DNA of 64,000 nt from Chitinophaga silvatica (GTDB lineage Bacteria; Bacteroidota; Bacteroidia; Chitinophagales; Chitinophagaceae): assembly GCF_003419895.1 (NCBI RefSeq), contig NZ_QPMM01000001.1, positions 868,001 to 932,000 of the forward strand, read 5' to 3'. Under the pieces are notes generated by a model. It saw only the letters and a program-made list of their open reading frames with translations, searched no databases and was not told the DNA's origin. Below, in pieces: positions 8,658-18,968 of the stretch; position 1 is the stretch's first letter; each line of letters starts with the position of its first letter. A program made the translations under genes and the position numbers.

Positions 8658-9341
8658 ATGAAAATTTTGGTTATTGAAGATGAAGTAAAAGTAGGGGCCT
8701 TTATTAAAAGAGGATTAGAAGAGCATCACCATCAGGTATTTGTTCATACTTCGGCTATTACAGGCCAGCAGGCCGCATTGGAAAACGATCATGATCTGAT
8801 TATTCTGGATATCATGATGGCTGGTATTAATGGTATTACACTCTGTAAAAACCTAAGGACCCTGGATGTTAGCACTCCAATCCTTATGCTTACGGCATTA
8901 AATACCACGCAGGATGTGGTGGATGGCTTAAATGCCGGGGCCGACGACTATTTGGGTAAGCCTTTTCACTTTTCTGAGCTGGTAGCCCGCATCAATGCAT
9001 TGTCGAGACGCCAGGTACCTTATTATAAGGATGAACCGATCCTGGCATTGAGCGATTTACAACTAAACACACAAACCAAAATGGCTTCCAGGGAAGGCAA
9101 GGAAATTGTACTTACAGCCAAAGAATATGCCTTACTTGAGTTATTTTTGAAGAATACCGGGAAAGTACTTTCCAGAGCCCTGATTGCTGAATCGGTATGG
9201 GGACTGGAATTCGATACAGGTACCAATACCATAGATGTTTATGTTAACTACCTTCGAAATAAAGTGGAGAAAGGCTTCTCCGGAGATAAATTAATTCATA
9301 CCGTTGTAGGTATGGGATATGTCATGAAGGAAAAGAAATGA
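8658..9341 (+). CDS. OmpR/CopR-type response regulator
   Basis: 227-residue DNA-binding response regulator. The receiver domain (1-115) has the acidic pocket IEDEV, the phospho-acceptor Asp51 in LIILDIMMAG and the GKPF lysine. The C-terminal winged helix (about 130-225) has LTAKEYALLELFLKN and the NYLRNKVEKGF recognition region. It overlaps the histidine kinase start by 4 bases, and the pair sits directly before a CzcCBA-type efflux operon, so the expected role is metal-responsive activation of that pump, as in CzcRS or CusRS systems. The metal is not predictable. Confidence 0.93.
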   Translation: MKILVIEDEVKVGAFIKRGLEEHHHQVFVHTSAITGQQAALENDHDLIILDIMMAGINGITLCKNLRTLDVSTPILMLTALNTTQDVVDGLNAGADDYLGKPFHFSELVARINALSRRQVPYYKDEPILALSDLQLNTQTKMASREGKEIVLTAKEYALLELFLKNTGKVLSRALIAESVWGLEFDTGTNTIDVYVNYLRNKVEKGFSGDKLIHTVVGMGYVMKEKK

Positions 9342-10708
9342 AGATAAGGCACCGTTTATCCTTACAATTTACCTGGCTCTCGGGCATTATTCTCAGCATC
9401 GCATTTTTGCTGATTTATCTGCTTTCCGCAAATTCTGTACAAAACAGCTTCTATAAGCTGCTACAAATGCGAGCTTTGGTTACAGCTCAGGTTTACCTCG
9501 AAAAAGATGAGCTAACCAAAAAGAAATTCCTTGAAATTGAGAAAAGCTATCGTGAAAAGATTCCGGATGAATCCGGGAATATCTACGATCAGTATAATCG
9601 ACCTGTTTTTATTGAACAAATTAAGTATGATTGGCCGGCTTCCCTGCTGGAAACGATCAGGAAAAAAGATGTTTACCGTTTCAGGCATGGGGATGTTTTA
9701 GGTTTAGGTATTTATTATCCAGACAACCAGGGTGACTTTGTGGTTATTGTAACGGCCAAAAATGTGCTGGGTGAGCAGCAATTAAGTTACCTGAGGTGGA
9801 TGCTGCTGATAATGTTGTTGATTGCCCTGGCCATTACTTATTTTATGGGGCAATGGTATGCCACTAAGGCTTTGACTCCAATTAACCGGATCAACAGGCA
9901 GGTTCGGAAAATTCGAAGCAATAATTTACACATGCGGGTAGAACCCGGAAATAATAAAGACGAAATAAACGAGTTGGCCACCAACTTCAACGGATTGCTG
10001 CAACATATGGAGCAGGCATTTGAGTTGCAAAGGACCTTCGTTTCAAATGCATCCCATGAACTAAGAACTCCTCTCACCACCATTATTGGCGAAATTGAGG
10101 TGACGTTGCAAAACAGTCGCCAACCCGACTATTACGTACAAACGCTGAACACATTACTGGGAGAGTCGGAGAAACTGAAAGTAATAACAGATAGCCTTTT
10201 ACAGCTAACAACTATAGATACCATCCTTACCCATACCAATTCAGAGAAAATCCGCCTGGATGAATTGTTATGGGAACTTCAGATTCAATGGTCAACATCC
10301 TCTCCCTCGGGTAAGCTAAAAATTAAGCTACCAGATTTGCCGGCCGATGAGAATATGTTATGCATTAGTGGAAATCGGCGACTGCTGACCCTTGCCTTGC
10401 AAAATATTATTAGAAACTCCTTTAAATTCTCTCATTATCAGGAAGTCACTGCTTTACTTACCTGCAGTAAGGACGGAATTGTACTTTCTATCAGCGATAA
10501 GGGTATTGGCATTGCTATGGAGGATCTGGAAAATATTTTCCTGCCTCTTTACAGGGCCGAAAACGCGCATTCCTTTGAGGGGCATGGAATTGGTCTTTCT
10601 ATGACACGCAAGATTATGCAAATCCACCAGGCAGTAATTACAGCCAGTAGTGTAGTGGGGCAGGGTACTACTTTTAATATTTTTTTTCCACGTTATCCAA
10701 AATTCTAA
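9338..10708 (+). CDS. Sensor histidine kinase of the metal-efflux two-component system
   Basis: 456-residue membrane histidine kinase. TM1 spans about residues 11-31, a periplasmic sensor segment of about 120 residues follows, and TM2 spans about 153-171. A HAMP linker precedes the dimerisation domain with phospho-accepting His240 in NASHELRTPLTTIIGE. The ATPase domain shows N box LQNIIRNSFKFS, G1 ISDKGIGIA and G2 GHGIGLSMT. The architecture is of the CusS/CzcS type. It is translationally coupled to the regulator by a 4-base overlap. The periplasmic domain has no recognisable ligand motif. Confidence 0.93.
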   Translation: MKIRHRLSLQFTWLSGIILSIAFLLIYLLSANSVQNSFYKLLQMRALVTAQVYLEKDELTKKKFLEIEKSYREKIPDESGNIYDQYNRPVFIEQIKYDWPASLLETIRKKDVYRFRHGDVLGLGIYYPDNQGDFVVIVTAKNVLGEQQLSYLRWMLLIMLLIALAITYFMGQWYATKALTPINRINRQVRKIRSNNLHMRVEPGNNKDEINELATNFNGLLQHMEQAFELQRTFVSNASHELRTPLTTIIGEIEVTLQNSRQPDYYVQTLNTLLGESEKLKVITDSLLQLTTIDTILTHTNSEKIRLDELLWELQIQWSTSSPSGKLKIKLPDLPADENMLCISGNRRLLTLALQNIIRNSFKFSHYQEVTALLTCSKDGIVLSISDKGIGIAMEDLENIFLPLYRAENAHSFEGHGIGLSMTRKIMQIHQAVITASSVVGQGTTFNIFFPRYPKF

Positions 10709-10781
10709 TTTTGTTTTAACTTAGTTCTAATACATCGCTAATAGCCTGGTGCCATCTTTACAACGAAAATTAAATTGTTGT

Positions 10782-12062
10782 ATGATCAATAGACCAGTAT
10801 TAAGCATTTATCTAGTACTGTTTGCTGTGCTTTTCCGATTCTCGGCCAGTGGACAGTCTACTGATACTCTTCACTTATCCCTACAGGATGCCGAGCAACA
10901 ATTGTTGCAAAGAAATATCCCGTTATTAGTTCAGCGCTACAATATCGATTCTGCTAAAGCAGGTATTATAACGGCCAGGTTATACGATAATCCGCAGGTT
11001 ACGTTTGAGAATGTACTTTACAGTCATACCGAAAACAGGTGGTTCGATTTCAGCTACGAAGGGCAAAATGCCTTACAGGTAGAACAGGTAATTAAACTGG
11101 CAGGTAAGCGTAATAAAGGCGTAAAATTGGCTCAGAGTGGAGTAAAATTGAGTGAATACCAGTTTTATGATTTGCTTAGAACCCTACGCTTTTCGCTTCG
11201 TGATAATTTTTATGATCTCTACTATAAGCAGCAATCCCTTAAAACCTATGGAGCCCAGATTGCATTTCTGCAAAAAGTGGTTAAATCTTTTGAGGAACAG
11301 CAACAGCAAGGCAATATAGCTCCCAAAGAAGTTATTCGTATCAAATCTTTATTGTACGACCTGCAACACGATCAGTTACAACTACAACAGGATATCAGGC
11401 AAACAATTTCTGATCTTGCCCTATTGATCCGCGTTCCGGCAACTACCATTATTGTACCTGAATTACCGGAAATGACAGGGAAACCCGAGGTATTGCAGTT
11501 GAGTTACCAGACTTTGCTGGATACAGCCATCGCCAATCGCTATGATCTGAAGATCGCAAAGGAAACAGTTAATTACAACCAGTTAAACCTGAGATTACAA
11601 AAGGCAATGGCCATACCGGATCTGCAGGTTGGGTTTTCATATGATAAACAGGGGAACTTCGAAAGGAATTACAACGGTCTGAATGTATCAATGCCTTTAC
11701 CGTTTTTCAACAGAAATCAGGGGAATATCAAAACCGCAAAAGTGCTGGTAGAAAGCAGCCAGCTGCAGCTACAAGGCCAGGAAGACCAACTGTCGCACGA
11801 AGTGGCAGTGAGCCTTGATGCAGCATTGCGCACTGAAAAATTATTAGAAGCCTTCGATCCTGGTTTCGAAAATGATTATACCAAAATGATGATTGAAGTA
11901 GAGAAGAATTTCAGATCCAGAAATCTGGGTCTTCTCGAATTCCTCGATTTGTATGATGCATACCGTAGTAATGTTCTTAAAATGAATGAACTAAAATACG
12001 ATAGGCTTCATGCTTTGGAAACAATCAATTTCAACACCGGTTCACAACTATTCCATCCCTGA
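10782..12062 (+). CDS. TolC-family outer-membrane channel, CzcC-like
   Basis: About 426 residues, with an N-terminal signal peptide (PVLSIYLVLFAVLFRFSASGQ) and two outer-membrane-efflux repeats rich in Gln and Leu, typical of TolC-type alpha-barrels. The ATG at 10782 is chosen because it starts just before the signal peptide; an upstream GTG at 10749 would add 11 unlikely residues. It is the outer-membrane component of the tripartite pump whose adaptor starts 14 bases downstream. The CzcC label is inferred from the CzcB/CzcA-type partners. Confidence 0.87.
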   Translation: MINRPVLSIYLVLFAVLFRFSASGQSTDTLHLSLQDAEQQLLQRNIPLLVQRYNIDSAKAGIITARLYDNPQVTFENVLYSHTENRWFDFSYEGQNALQVEQVIKLAGKRNKGVKLAQSGVKLSEYQFYDLLRTLRFSLRDNFYDLYYKQQSLKTYGAQIAFLQKVVKSFEEQQQQGNIAPKEVIRIKSLLYDLQHDQLQLQQDIRQTISDLALLIRVPATTIIVPELPEMTGKPEVLQLSYQTLLDTAIANRYDLKIAKETVNYNQLNLRLQKAMAIPDLQVGFSYDKQGNFERNYNGLNVSMPLPFFNRNQGNIKTAKVLVESSQLQLQGQEDQLSHEVAVSLDAALRTEKLLEAFDPGFENDYTKMMIEVEKNFRSRNLGLLEFLDLYDAYRSNVLKMNELKYDRLHALETINFNTGSQLFHP

Positions 12063-12076
12063 TTAAATGCTCGACC

Positions 12077-13177
12077 ATGCAAGTTAAAAATTCAAGTTTC
12101 TATATATCTACAATTGTTATTCTCCTGTTTAGTTACGGCTGCGGAAGCAGGAAAGTGGAAGAGCCCCCTTTCGAATGGAAGCTGACCGACTCCCTGCTTC
12201 GTACGCTGGTTGTAGACACAGCCACTACCAGAGCGATTGAGAGTGAAGTACTGCTGACCGGTAAGATTTCGGAAAACGAAGATAAAACAGCCCGTATATT
12301 CCCAATGGTTAGCGGAATAGTGAAGGATGTACGTGTACATTCCGGCGATTTTGTGAAAAAAGGACAGGTACTGGCAGTCATTAAAAGCCCCGAAATGGCC
12401 TCCTTCAGTGCAGATGAAAGGATTTCAGATAACGATATGCGTATGGCACAGAGGGATATGGAAGTGGCAGAATCGTTCTATAAAAGTGGCCTCAATTCGC
12501 AGAGAGACTATGAAGAAGCCAAAAGAAATTATGATAAGGCGGTTGCTACCTATAAAAAATCCAAAGCAATTGTGGATATAAATGGAGGTAATCACCATAG
12601 TGATTATGCCGTAATAGCTCCGGTTCCGGGTTTTGTTATCAGTAAGAAAGCCGCTGAGAACATGCAATGGAGAGCTGATAATACAGATCCCATCTTTGTG
12701 GTGGCAGATCTCAACAATGTTTGGGCGATGATCAACATATTTGAATCCGATATTTCCAGCATAAAAGAAGGAGATCAGGTGCAAATGACAACCTTGTCTT
12801 ACCCTGATAAAACATTTTATGGAACAATCGATAAGATCTACAATGTACTGGACCCGGATAATAAGGTACTGAAGGCCCGTGTTGTTATTTCTAATCCAGG
12901 GTTTCTACTGAAACCGGAGATGTTTGTAAGAGTGAAAGCCAAGAGACATGCCGATTCAAATATTGTAAGTATTCCATCACGTGGTATCATCTTCGATCAC
13001 GACAAATATTATGTATTGATTAGAACAGATAAAGCACCGGGAGTAAGAATCCAGGAAATCAAAATTGATAAAACAGTTGAAGGTCGTGCTTTTATTTACT
13101 CCGGACTTAAGGAAGGCGATAAGGTTATTGGTTCCCGACAGGTATTTATTTATGAAACGCTAAAAGATCAGCAATAA
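12077..13177 (+). CDS. RND efflux periplasmic adaptor, CzcB-like lipoprotein
   Basis: 366-residue membrane-fusion protein. A lipoprotein signal is visible, with the lipobox cysteine near residue 22 (FSYGCGS). The biotinyl-lipoyl-like half motif GIVKDVRVHSGDFVKKGQVLAVI comes before a helical hairpin (about residues 115-165), then barrel-sandwich and beta-barrel domains. It links the inner-membrane RND pump at 13196 to the TolC-family channel. The gaps on both sides are 14 and 18 bases, so the three genes form one operon. Confidence 0.9.
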   Translation: MQVKNSSFYISTIVILLFSYGCGSRKVEEPPFEWKLTDSLLRTLVVDTATTRAIESEVLLTGKISENEDKTARIFPMVSGIVKDVRVHSGDFVKKGQVLAVIKSPEMASFSADERISDNDMRMAQRDMEVAESFYKSGLNSQRDYEEAKRNYDKAVATYKKSKAIVDINGGNHHSDYAVIAPVPGFVISKKAAENMQWRADNTDPIFVVADLNNVWAMINIFESDISSIKEGDQVQMTTLSYPDKTFYGTIDKIYNVLDPDNKVLKARVVISNPGFLLKPEMFVRVKAKRHADSNIVSIPSRGIIFDHDKYYVLIRTDKAPGVRIQEIKIDKTVEGRAFIYSGLKEGDKVIGSRQVFIYETLKDQQ

Positions 13178-13195
13178 CACCTAAAGTCCAACAGT

Positions 13196-16100
13196 ATGAA
13201 TAAGTTTATTAAGAAGGTCCTGGCCTTCTCATTGGTCCATAAATACTTTATATTTTTTGCAGCAGGTGTTTTAGCAGTTGCGGGTTATATCAGCTTTAAA
13301 CAAATTGGCGTAGATGCGTTTCCGGATGTAACGAATACATCGGTCACAATTATCACGCAATGGCCTGGCCGAAGCGCAGAAGAAGTAGAGAAATTTGTGA
13401 CGCGCCCTATTGAGATTGCCATGAACAGGGCCCAGAAAAAGACACATATCCGTTCTTCTTCACTTTTCGGTTTGTCTGTAGTAAAAGTAATATTTGATGA
13501 TGATGTGGATGATACTTTTGCCAGGCAGCAGATCAACAACAATATTGCGTCGGCCTCCCTGCCAGATGGGATAGATCCCGAAATTGAGCCTCCTTATGGC
13601 CCAACCGGTGAGATTTACCGGTATACCCTCCAGAGTAATAAAATGTCTGTACAGGAGTTAAAAACCCTGCAGGACTGGGTGATTGAACGCAATTTACTGG
13701 CGGTGCCCGGAGTAGCCGATATCGTTAGTTTTGGTGGAGAGGTTAAAATATTTCAGGTAACAATCAATCCCGATAAGGCTGTTCAATATGATATTACCGC
13801 TCAGGAAATGTTTCAGGCTCTCTCCAAGAGCAATATAAATGTTGGGGGAGATGTTATTGTAAAGAATGAACAGGCATATGTAGTTAGAGGTATCGGAATT
13901 CTTAATAATGTTGATGAAATTAAGAATATTATTGTCGACCATATCAACGGAACCCCAATCCTGGTTAAGGACGTAGCTGAAGTAACCATTTCTTCGCTGC
14001 CACGTTTAGGCCAGGTTGGCAGAGATGCCGATTACGATGTAGTGGAAGGTATTGTGGTGATGCGAAAGGGAGAAAATCCAGCTGTTGTAATTGATGCACT
14101 CAAGGGGAAAATTGCAGAATTAAACGGTCGTATCCTGCCGGAGGATGTAAAAATCAAGCCTTTCTATAACCGGGAAGACCTGATCGATTATAGTACACGT
14201 ACTGTATTGCATAATATGATCGAAGGGATCATTTTTGTAACAGTAATTGTGTTTCTCTTCATGGCCGATTGGCGCACTACCATCATTGTATCCATTGTTA
14301 TCCCGCTTGCACTGTTATTTGCATTTATCTGTCTTAAGCTCAAAGGAATGAGTGCCAACCTGCTTTCAATGGGCGCTATCGATTTTGGGATCATTATAGA
14401 TGGAGCCGTTGTGATGATGGAAGGGATTTTCGTGATGCTCGACCGAAAGGCCCACCAGGTAGGGATGGAGCGATTCAATAAGCTGAGTAAGCTGGGAATG
14501 ATCCGTAAGGCCTGCATGGAAAATGGTAAAGGTATTTTCTTTGCAAAGCTGATAATTATTACGGGGCTGTTGCCAATATTTACCTTCGAGAAGGTGGAAG
14601 GAAAAATGTTCTCACCTTTGGCCTGGACATTAGGATTTGCGCTCCTGGGTGCATTGATTTTTACCTTCACTTTAGTACCGGCATTAGCCAGTGTAATGCT
14701 CAGGAAAAATGTACGGGAAAAACACAATGTGTTCCTGGAGTTCATACACCGGAATACTATACGCATCTTTAATTATTGCTTTAGGCACAGGAGGCTGGTA
14801 TTCACATCGGCCATGATAGTGCTGGCATTTGGCTTGTATTGCTTTAAATTTCTGGGAACAGAGTTTTTGCCACAACTGAATGAAGGTGCCATTTATATAA
14901 GAGCAACCGGTCCTTTAAGTACTTCCCTGGAAGAATCGGTAAAAATTGCCAACGATATCCGTAAGAAGTTACTGACTTTCCCTGAAGTAAAGCAAGTGCT
15001 CTCTCAAACCGGAAGGCCAAATGATGGTACGGATGCAACAGGGTTCTATAACATGGAGTTCCATGTTGATATTTATCCGGAGAAAGAGTGGAAGAGTAAA
15101 TTGTCTAAACCCCAACTGGTAGAGGCAATGGATAAGAAGCTGGAAGGTATACCTGGTATTACACTGAATTTCTCCCAGCCTATTATGGATAATGTGGAAG
15201 AAGCAGTTTCGGGAGTTAAGGGGTCTATTGTTGTGAAATTGTTTGGGGATGATTTTAAATATATAGAAGATAAGGAAGAGCAGATAGAAAAGATCCTGAA
15301 AACAGTTCGTGGAATTGAGGATCTTGGTATTCTGAGAAACCTTGGGCAGCCGGAGTTAAGGATTAATCTGGATCAGCAGAAGATGGCCTTATACGGTGTT
15401 ACCACAGAAGATGCCAACTCGGTAATTGAAATGGCGATTGGAGGAAAGGCTGCTACCAAAATTTATGAAGGAGAGAAGAGCTTCGACCTGAGAATCAGAT
15501 ATCCGGAGAACTTCCGCGAAAATGAAAATGCCATTGGCAATCTTACCATCCCAACCTTAAGAGGTACCAAGATCCCGCTGAAGGAAATAGCAGATATCCA
15601 GTATATCGTTGGGCCTAGCATGATTTATCGTGATAAGCATATGAGGTATGGAGCTATCAAGTTCTCTGTAAGAGGCAGAGACTTGGGTAGTACCATTGCA
15701 GAAGCGCAGAAGAAGGTGAATAAAGCGATAGAATTACCTAAGGGCTATAATCTTGAGTGGGCTGGTGATTTTGAGAACCAGGAGCGTGCAACCAAACGAC
15801 TTACACAGGTTGTACCTATTAGTTTGCTCCTGATATTTTTAATTCTGTTTATACTGTTTGGTAAGGTAAAGGATGCATTACTGGTTCTTGGAAATGTACC
15901 TTTTGCTATCATTGGAGGAATTTTCTCCCTTTGGTTTACAGATACCAACTTCAGTATTTCTGCCGGTATTGGATTTATTGCATTGTTTGGGATTTGTGTG
16001 CAAAATGGGGTGATCTTGCTATCGAAGTTTAAAACGAATATGCGGAGTATGACCCATAATTCCAGTTTTAGCCTGGCACATTCGATATTGGATGGAGTGG

Positions 16101-16336
16101 GAGCCAGGATACGACCGGTAATAATGACGGCAATGATGGCGGCAATAGGGCTTTTGCCTGCGGCCACCAGTACCGGAATTGGATCAGAAACGGCAAGACC
16201 ATTGGCCAGAGTTGTGATCGGTGGTTTGATTACCGATACTTTTTTCAACCTGTTTATTTTCCCAATAATATTCTATTGGGCTTACCATAGTGTAATGAGA
16301 AAAGACAGCGGAGACCCTGCTAAAGCAAAAGCATAG
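13196..16336 (+). CDS. CzcA/CusA-family heavy-metal RND transporter
   Basis: 1046-residue inner-membrane proton-driven pump of the heavy-metal-efflux RND family. It has TM1 near residues 15-31, the VGVDAFPDVTN-type start of the first periplasmic loop, a central transmembrane block containing the proton-relay region LLSMGAIDFGIIIDGAVVMMEG, and a second transmembrane block near the C-terminus. The acidic DFG...D cluster in TM4 is the HME-RND hallmark and separates it from drug-type AcrB pumps. The exported metal (Co/Zn/Cd or Cu/Ag) cannot be fixed from sequence alone. Confidence 0.94.
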   Translation: MNKFIKKVLAFSLVHKYFIFFAAGVLAVAGYISFKQIGVDAFPDVTNTSVTIITQWPGRSAEEVEKFVTRPIEIAMNRAQKKTHIRSSSLFGLSVVKVIFDDDVDDTFARQQINNNIASASLPDGIDPEIEPPYGPTGEIYRYTLQSNKMSVQELKTLQDWVIERNLLAVPGVADIVSFGGEVKIFQVTINPDKAVQYDITAQEMFQALSKSNINVGGDVIVKNEQAYVVRGIGILNNVDEIKNIIVDHINGTPILVKDVAEVTISSLPRLGQVGRDADYDVVEGIVVMRKGENPAVVIDALKGKIAELNGRILPEDVKIKPFYNREDLIDYSTRTVLHNMIEGIIFVTVIVFLFMADWRTTIIVSIVIPLALLFAFICLKLKGMSANLLSMGAIDFGIIIDGAVVMMEGIFVMLDRKAHQVGMERFNKLSKLGMIRKACMENGKGIFFAKLIIITGLLPIFTFEKVEGKMFSPLAWTLGFALLGALIFTFTLVPALASVMLRKNVREKHNVFLEFIHRNTIRIFNYCFRHRRLVFTSAMIVLAFGLYCFKFLGTEFLPQLNEGAIYIRATGPLSTSLEESVKIANDIRKKLLTFPEVKQVLSQTGRPNDGTDATGFYNMEFHVDIYPEKEWKSKLSKPQLVEAMDKKLEGIPGITLNFSQPIMDNVEEAVSGVKGSIVVKLFGDDFKYIEDKEEQIEKILKTVRGIEDLGILRNLGQPELRINLDQQKMALYGVTTEDANSVIEMAIGGKAATKIYEGEKSFDLRIRYPENFRENENAIGNLTIPTLRGTKIPLKEIADIQYIVGPSMIYRDKHMRYGAIKFSVRGRDLGSTIAEAQKKVNKAIELPKGYNLEWAGDFENQERATKRLTQVVPISLLLIFLILFILFGKVKDALLVLGNVPFAIIGGIFSLWFTDTNFSISAGIGFIALFGICVQNGVILLSKFKTNMRSMTHNSSFSLAHSILDGVGARIRPVIMTAMMAAIGLLPAATSTGIGSETARPLARVVIGGLITDTFFNLFIFPIIFYWAYHSVMRKDSGDPAKAKA

Positions 16337-16380
16337 GAAAAAGTGAGATTGAGATAAATCGAGGCTGAATCAAAAGTAAA

Positions 16381-16416
16381 AGCCCCCAAAAGCATCTAGC
16401 TTTTGGGGGCTTTTTT
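16381..16416 (+). terminator. Intrinsic terminator after the czc-type operon
   Basis: Perfect 13-base stem (arms 16381-16393 and 16399-16411, loop of 5) followed by a run of Ts. It lies between convergent genes; the reverse strand also has a short T-run, so it may act in both directions. Confidence 0.9.
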
Positions 16417-16550
16417 ATTGTTAAAAGAATAAGGTTCAGATTTGTTTTAACTGGTTGTTTGAAGAAGGAATTATTGTTTACAGCTTTCTTACCAACTCTT
16501 ATTATTCCAGGTTTTATAAGAGAGGTATGTAGTTCTATAAACCTGCTATC

Positions 16551-17681
16551 TTATTCTTTAGGATCTATATTGTCGATGTTTTCTTCTGCTGTTTTCTCTT
16601 TTTGTTCTTTCACTTGTTTAATCCGTTTGGAAGGAGAGGTTTCATCGCCCAGGAGTAGTACCCAGGGGGTAACTTCAGGGATATTTTCACAGATTATTTT
16701 AATAATGGCAATAATTGGGATGGCCAGAAACATACCAGGAATTCCCCACAGCATATTGCCGAGAACTACGCCAATAATTGTAACGAGGGCATTAATCCTT
16801 ACTTTGGAACCTACGATGCTTGGGAATAGTACATTACTATCGAGCAGGTGAACAAGGAACAAAACGATGCCAGCTTGCAAAGCCTGAACCGGAGTGCCGG
16901 TAGCCAGGGTAACAAGGATGGTAAGAACAGCGGCTGTCAGAATCCCCACGTAAGGGATAATATTGAAGATTGCTGCCATTACGCCCAGGAGAATTGCATA
17001 TTTGATACCCAGAATTAGAAACACAGTAGTGTTGAGTACAGCTACGATTACCATTTCAATGACCAGTCCGCCTAAGTAGCTTTTAATGACGCTACGGGTA
17101 CTTGCAATTACTTTTAAGAGTTTATCCCGATGCTCTTCAGTGAAGAGGCCTATCAGGAAGGCGATAAGCAGGCGTCTGTAATACAGGATAAAAAAGGCAT
17201 AGAGGAACATGAAAACAATAAATACCAGGAGGGAAGAAACCGACAGGAAAGTCTGGCTAATGAAACTGGTAGCGGTTCCGATTGTTCCGGCCATGGCTTT
17301 CTCTATATATGATAGCTGGGTACCGGAATCGACATGAAATTGATGATTGATCCAATCCTGCGTATTGGCGATCAGCTGAAATAGTTTTTGTTCCAGGGTT
17401 GGAAAGTCGGAAATGAAGGAGGCCATTTGAGTGCCCAACAACATGGTCACTAAACCTATCATGATAATAAACAGCAGTACCGCTAAAAAGGCTGCCAGGC
17501 CTCTTGGGAATCGCCATTTTTCCAATTGATGTACGACGGGTAATAAACCTATGGCTATCAATGTTGCAAAGGTCAGTGGTATGATAATATTACTCCCGGT
17601 ATGGGCAATATAAATAACCAGAATAATCGAAAATAGGGTAAAGGTGAGTCTTGCATTAAAGGGGAGTTTGAACTCATTCAT
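16551..17681 (-). CDS. AI-2E family (TqsA/PerM-like) membrane permease
   Basis: About 376 residues with roughly eight membrane helices in the family pattern: paired helices near the N-terminus, a central soluble stretch rich in Gln and Ser, then a C-terminal block with the ILGIKYAILLGVMAAIFNIIPYVG motif diagnostic of the AI-2E transporter family. Members export small molecules or ions; autoinducer-2 transport is known only for some. The C-terminal tail is charged and cytoplasmic. I prefer the ATG at 17681 (MNEFKLPFNARLTF) because a promoter-like element overlaps the earlier ATG at 17729. Confidence 0.88.
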   Translation of the reverse strand: MNEFKLPFNARLTFTLFSIILVIYIAHTGSNIIIPLTFATLIAIGLLPVVHQLEKWRFPRGLAAFLAVLLFIIMIGLVTMLLGTQMASFISDFPTLEQKLFQLIANTQDWINHQFHVDSGTQLSYIEKAMAGTIGTATSFISQTFLSVSSLLVFIVFMFLYAFFILYYRRLLIAFLIGLFTEEHRDKLLKVIASTRSVIKSYLGGLVIEMVIVAVLNTTVFLILGIKYAILLGVMAAIFNIIPYVGILTAAVLTILVTLATGTPVQALQAGIVLFLVHLLDSNVLFPSIVGSKVRINALVTIIGVVLGNMLWGIPGMFLAIPIIAIIKIICENIPEVTPWVLLLGDETSPSKRIKQVKEQKEKTAEENIDNIDPKE

Positions 17682-17699
17682 AGCGATTTGCACTTTTGC

Positions 17700-17733
17700 C
17701 AAAGATATTAAATCCTTTTTTGCAGGCATCAAA
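17700..17733 (-). promoter_or_regulatory. Candidate promoter of the AI-2E permease gene
   Basis: On the minus strand TTTG (17733-17730) is followed after 22 bases by TATCTTTG (17707-17700), a match to the Bacteroidota -33/-7 pattern with a slightly long spacer. Transcription would begin near 17693, just upstream of the ATG at 17681. Confidence 0.45.
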
Positions 17734-17947
17734 AGTATCGTGATTTGAAAAAAACTGCTTGAATTATGAGGGTTTAAAGAATTGAAATCCAGAAGTTAAT
17801 ATGAAAGAAATATAACGTTAATCTAATTGTTTATAAGTAAATTCATTTATTAGTTTATTTTTACATTTTAAAAATGTGATTGGAGATTGGTGACGGTTGG
17901 AAAAAATGGTTGCCTGTTACCAAATAAAAAATGTAATGTACCGTTTA

Positions 17948-18859
17948 ATGAATACACGATTCAGGACTAACCTCTTAAAATTAACTACATTGAAACTCGT
18001 AAAATCAACCGGAATCCTATTCCTTTTGATGGCAGTGCCTATTTTAACTTTTGCGCAGGACTGGCATATAGGGGCATTTTTAGGTATTTCCAATTACAGT
18101 GGGGATCTGACAGAAAAAAGGGTTGACTTTAGATATACCCGCCCGGCACTTGGAGTATTGGTACGTCGTGATATTAATCGTTACTTAACCGTAAGAGGAG
18201 GTTTTACCTGGGGTATTGTAGCAGGGGCCGACAGTACAAATACCTCCAAAGATATGATAGCAAGGAATCTCAGTTTCAGATCCAATGTATTTGAAGGTAG
18301 TTTAATTGGTGAATTCAATTTTCTGGATATAGAGGAAAAAGGATTTACACCTTATGTTTTTGTGGGAGTAGCAGGCTTTGGTTTTGAACCGATGGCTAAA
18401 GATAAGTCGGGCAACTGGGTTAGTTTAAGGCCATTGGGAACAGAAGGACAGGGGCTGCCTCAATATCCTAATCGTTTACCGTATGATTTGTTTTCGTTTT
18501 CTTTTCCGTTTGGAGCAGGGGTGAAAGCTATATTAAGCGATACCTGGACGCTGGGAGTGGAATTAGGATTCAGACCAACAACAACCGACTATCTGGATGA
18601 TGTAAGCACAAGCTATGTAGATCAGAATACTTTACTCTTATACAGAGGCCAGCGTTCTGTAGATATGGCTTTCAGAGGAGGGGAGGTTAATAACAAGCAA
18701 GTACCTCCGGGTACTTATCCGGCTGATGGTACGAAGCGCGGATCTGCGAAATATAATGATTGGTATGTTTTCTCTGGCATTACTTTAACTTATCGTTTAG
18801 GTGGAGGTAGTGGATGGGGAAATCAGAAAGCCTTGCGTTGTCCGGTATTACGGCCATAA
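17948..18859 (+). CDS. DUF6089-type envelope/outer-membrane beta-barrel protein
   Basis: About 303 residues. A signal peptide (STGILFLLMAVPILTFAQ) precedes a beta-strand-rich domain starting WHIGAFLGISNYSGDL. Alternating aromatic/glycine strands (RYLTVRGGFTWGIVAG, PYVFVGVAGFGFEP, WTLGVELGFRPT) fit an eight-stranded outer-membrane barrel of the DUF6089 type common in Bacteroidota. The start is uncertain: ATGs at 17906, 17936 and 17948 are all in frame ahead of the signal peptide, and 17948 gives the shortest n-region. The function is unknown. The gene stands alone between an upstream divergent permease and its own terminator. Confidence 0.75.
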   Translation: MNTRFRTNLLKLTTLKLVKSTGILFLLMAVPILTFAQDWHIGAFLGISNYSGDLTEKRVDFRYTRPALGVLVRRDINRYLTVRGGFTWGIVAGADSTNTSKDMIARNLSFRSNVFEGSLIGEFNFLDIEEKGFTPYVFVGVAGFGFEPMAKDKSGNWVSLRPLGTEGQGLPQYPNRLPYDLFSFSFPFGAGVKAILSDTWTLGVELGFRPTTTDYLDDVSTSYVDQNTLLLYRGQRSVDMAFRGGEVNNKQVPPGTYPADGTKRGSAKYNDWYVFSGITLTYRLGGGSGWGNQKALRCPVLRP

Positions 18860-18892
18860 TTGATTTACTTTTAACAGATTCTTATACTCGAG

Positions 18893-18920
18893 ATCCCGGT
18901 TCAAAAACCGGGATTTTTTT
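18893..18920 (+). terminator. Intrinsic terminator after the DUF6089 gene
   Basis: 8-base stem (18893-18900 with 18907-18914) followed by seven Ts, 33 bases after the stop codon. Confidence 0.85.
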
Positions 18921-18968
18921 ATTGGCATAGTTGTTGAATTTACAAGGCCAAACAGGTAATAGAATCGC

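Noticed and set aside
16459..16851. 130-codon plus-strand open frame opposite the AI-2E permease gene
   Set aside because: It lies opposite a well-supported membrane protein gene and has no family-like features; it is an antisense shadow.
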